From: Puniceicoccales bacterium
Lineage (GTDB): Bacteria > Verrucomicrobiota > Verrucomicrobiia > Opitutales > JAIRLM01
DNA length: 23,510 nt
Reading direction: 5' to 3'
Assembly: GCA_031281635.1 (NCBI GenBank)
Contig: JAITFC010000013.1
Coordinates: 1-23,510, forward strand
Under the pieces are notes generated by a model. The model saw nothing but the letters and a program-made list of their open reading frames with translations, had not been told where the DNA came from and ran no database searches. Position numbers and translations under genes: made by a program. Positions 23,208-23,510 of the stretch are shown in pieces (positions within the stretch are counted from its first letter, which is position 1; the number at the start of each line of letters is the position of its first letter).

Positions 23208-23510
23208 CTATTGCCCAGCTCTCGAAATCATTCTATTTTCAAACGAGACCACGAGCTGCGAGTAAATTATGCCCCAGTTTTCAATTTTACCAGTCCATTT
23301 TTTCTCCAAGTTGCAAATGTCTAAATAGAGGCACTTTAACACTGCGTCCTCCGATGGGAAGGACGGTTTATTTTTGGTGATTTTTCGCATGCACCGATTG
23401 AATGATTCGATTGGGTTTGTTGTATGGATAAACCTCCGCAACTCAAAGGGATAGCGCCAAAAAGTTGACAAATACTGCCAATTTGTCCGCCACGACTTGC
23501 TGATGTACGG
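23208..23510 (-). CDS. IS256-family (mutator-type) transposase, C-terminal part
   Basis: The minus frame is open from the window edge to the stop at 23208 and gives about 100 residues. The sequence WQYLSTFWRYPFELRRFIHT, then TNPIESFNRCMRKITKNK, FPSEDAVLKCLYL and KKWTGKIENW, is the C-terminal signature of IS256-type DDE transposases (TTN-x-IES-x-N region, then the KKW-x-x-x-I-x-NW motif). The catalytic acid residues are partly outside the window, so activity cannot be judged. Very little sequence separates its stop from the converging orphan B gene, which leaves little room for the usual IS terminal repeat. It may be a truncated copy. Confidence 0.85.
   Translation of the reverse strand, partial: PYISKSWRTNWQYLSTFWRYPFELRRFIHTTNPIESFNRCMRKITKNKPSFPSEDAVLKCLYLDICNLEKKWTGKIENWGIIYSQLVVSFENRMISRAGQ

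Noticed and set aside
1..23510. CRISPR array, prophage, origin of replication
   Set aside because: No regularly spaced repeats, no phage structural or integrase genes, and no DnaA-box cluster next to a dnaA or parAB gene were seen.

Overview
The window looks like a chromosome segment from a Gram-negative bacterium of the PVC group, possibly Verrucomicrobiota. That placement is an inference from gene content: a PF07399-type putative Na+/H+ antiporter, a DUF4013-like protein, an autotransporter-like barrel end, and an ADP-heptose nucleotidyltransferase. Core genes are of mixed strand and intermediate GC. A/T runs of the form A(4-7)T(2-7) recur even inside conserved genes. Three AT-richer accessory patches, short inverted-repeat elements and an IS256-type transposase fragment suggest a host-associated or otherwise IS-bearing genome.

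Layout, left to right. 1-119: tail of an autotransporter-like beta-barrel. 250-2700: stand-alone 5'-3' exonuclease and a Na+/H+ antiporter-like protein, both +. 2821-3189: RNase P RNA (-), with a candidate promoter and terminator. 3277-4924: first accessory patch, with a tiny membrane protein (-), a broken secreted-peptide ORF (+), a 78-bp inverted-repeat element and a 354-aa orphan membrane protein (-). 4962-7402: divergent fabD (-) and glmM (+), followed by miaB (+). 8882-10918: priA (-), whose helicase motifs are destroyed. 11226-11711: ADP-heptose nucleotidyltransferase (+). 11787-16699: a minus-strand run of topB, a HAD phosphatase and an acetyl-CoA hydrolase/CoA-transferase. 16756-17015: two tRNA-Gly genes (-). 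17136-17798: DUF4013-like membrane protein (-). 18029-19061: second accessory patch, with an orphan 289-aa protein and an overlapping small ORF (+). 19129-21915: ileS (-). 21922-23510: third accessory patch, with inverted-repeat ends, an 86-bp element, an orphan 271-aa protein (+) and the C-terminal end of an IS256-type transposase (-).

Most of the core genes are housekeeping: tRNA maturation (rnpB, miaB), translation (ileS, two tRNA-Gly), envelope precursors (fabD, glmM, heptose activation), and DNA replication or topology (exonuclease, priA, topB). They do not form one pathway.

The most unusual content has two parts. First, the PriA homologue keeps all eight zinc-ligand cysteines but lacks recognisable Walker A, DEAH and GRAGR-type motifs, so it looks like a pseudohelicase. 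Second, the accessory patches are linked. The two orphan proteins at 18029 and 22375 both start MPI from the same 11-nt start sequence, share upstream blocks, and show faint C-terminal similarity. Copies of one terminal-inverted-repeat family (core TAGAC, then a T-rich stretch, then CAAAAT) lie beside all three orphan genes, and one copy supplies part of a promoter -35 box. This may be a family of small mobile elements that carry or switch on orphan, possibly secreted, proteins.
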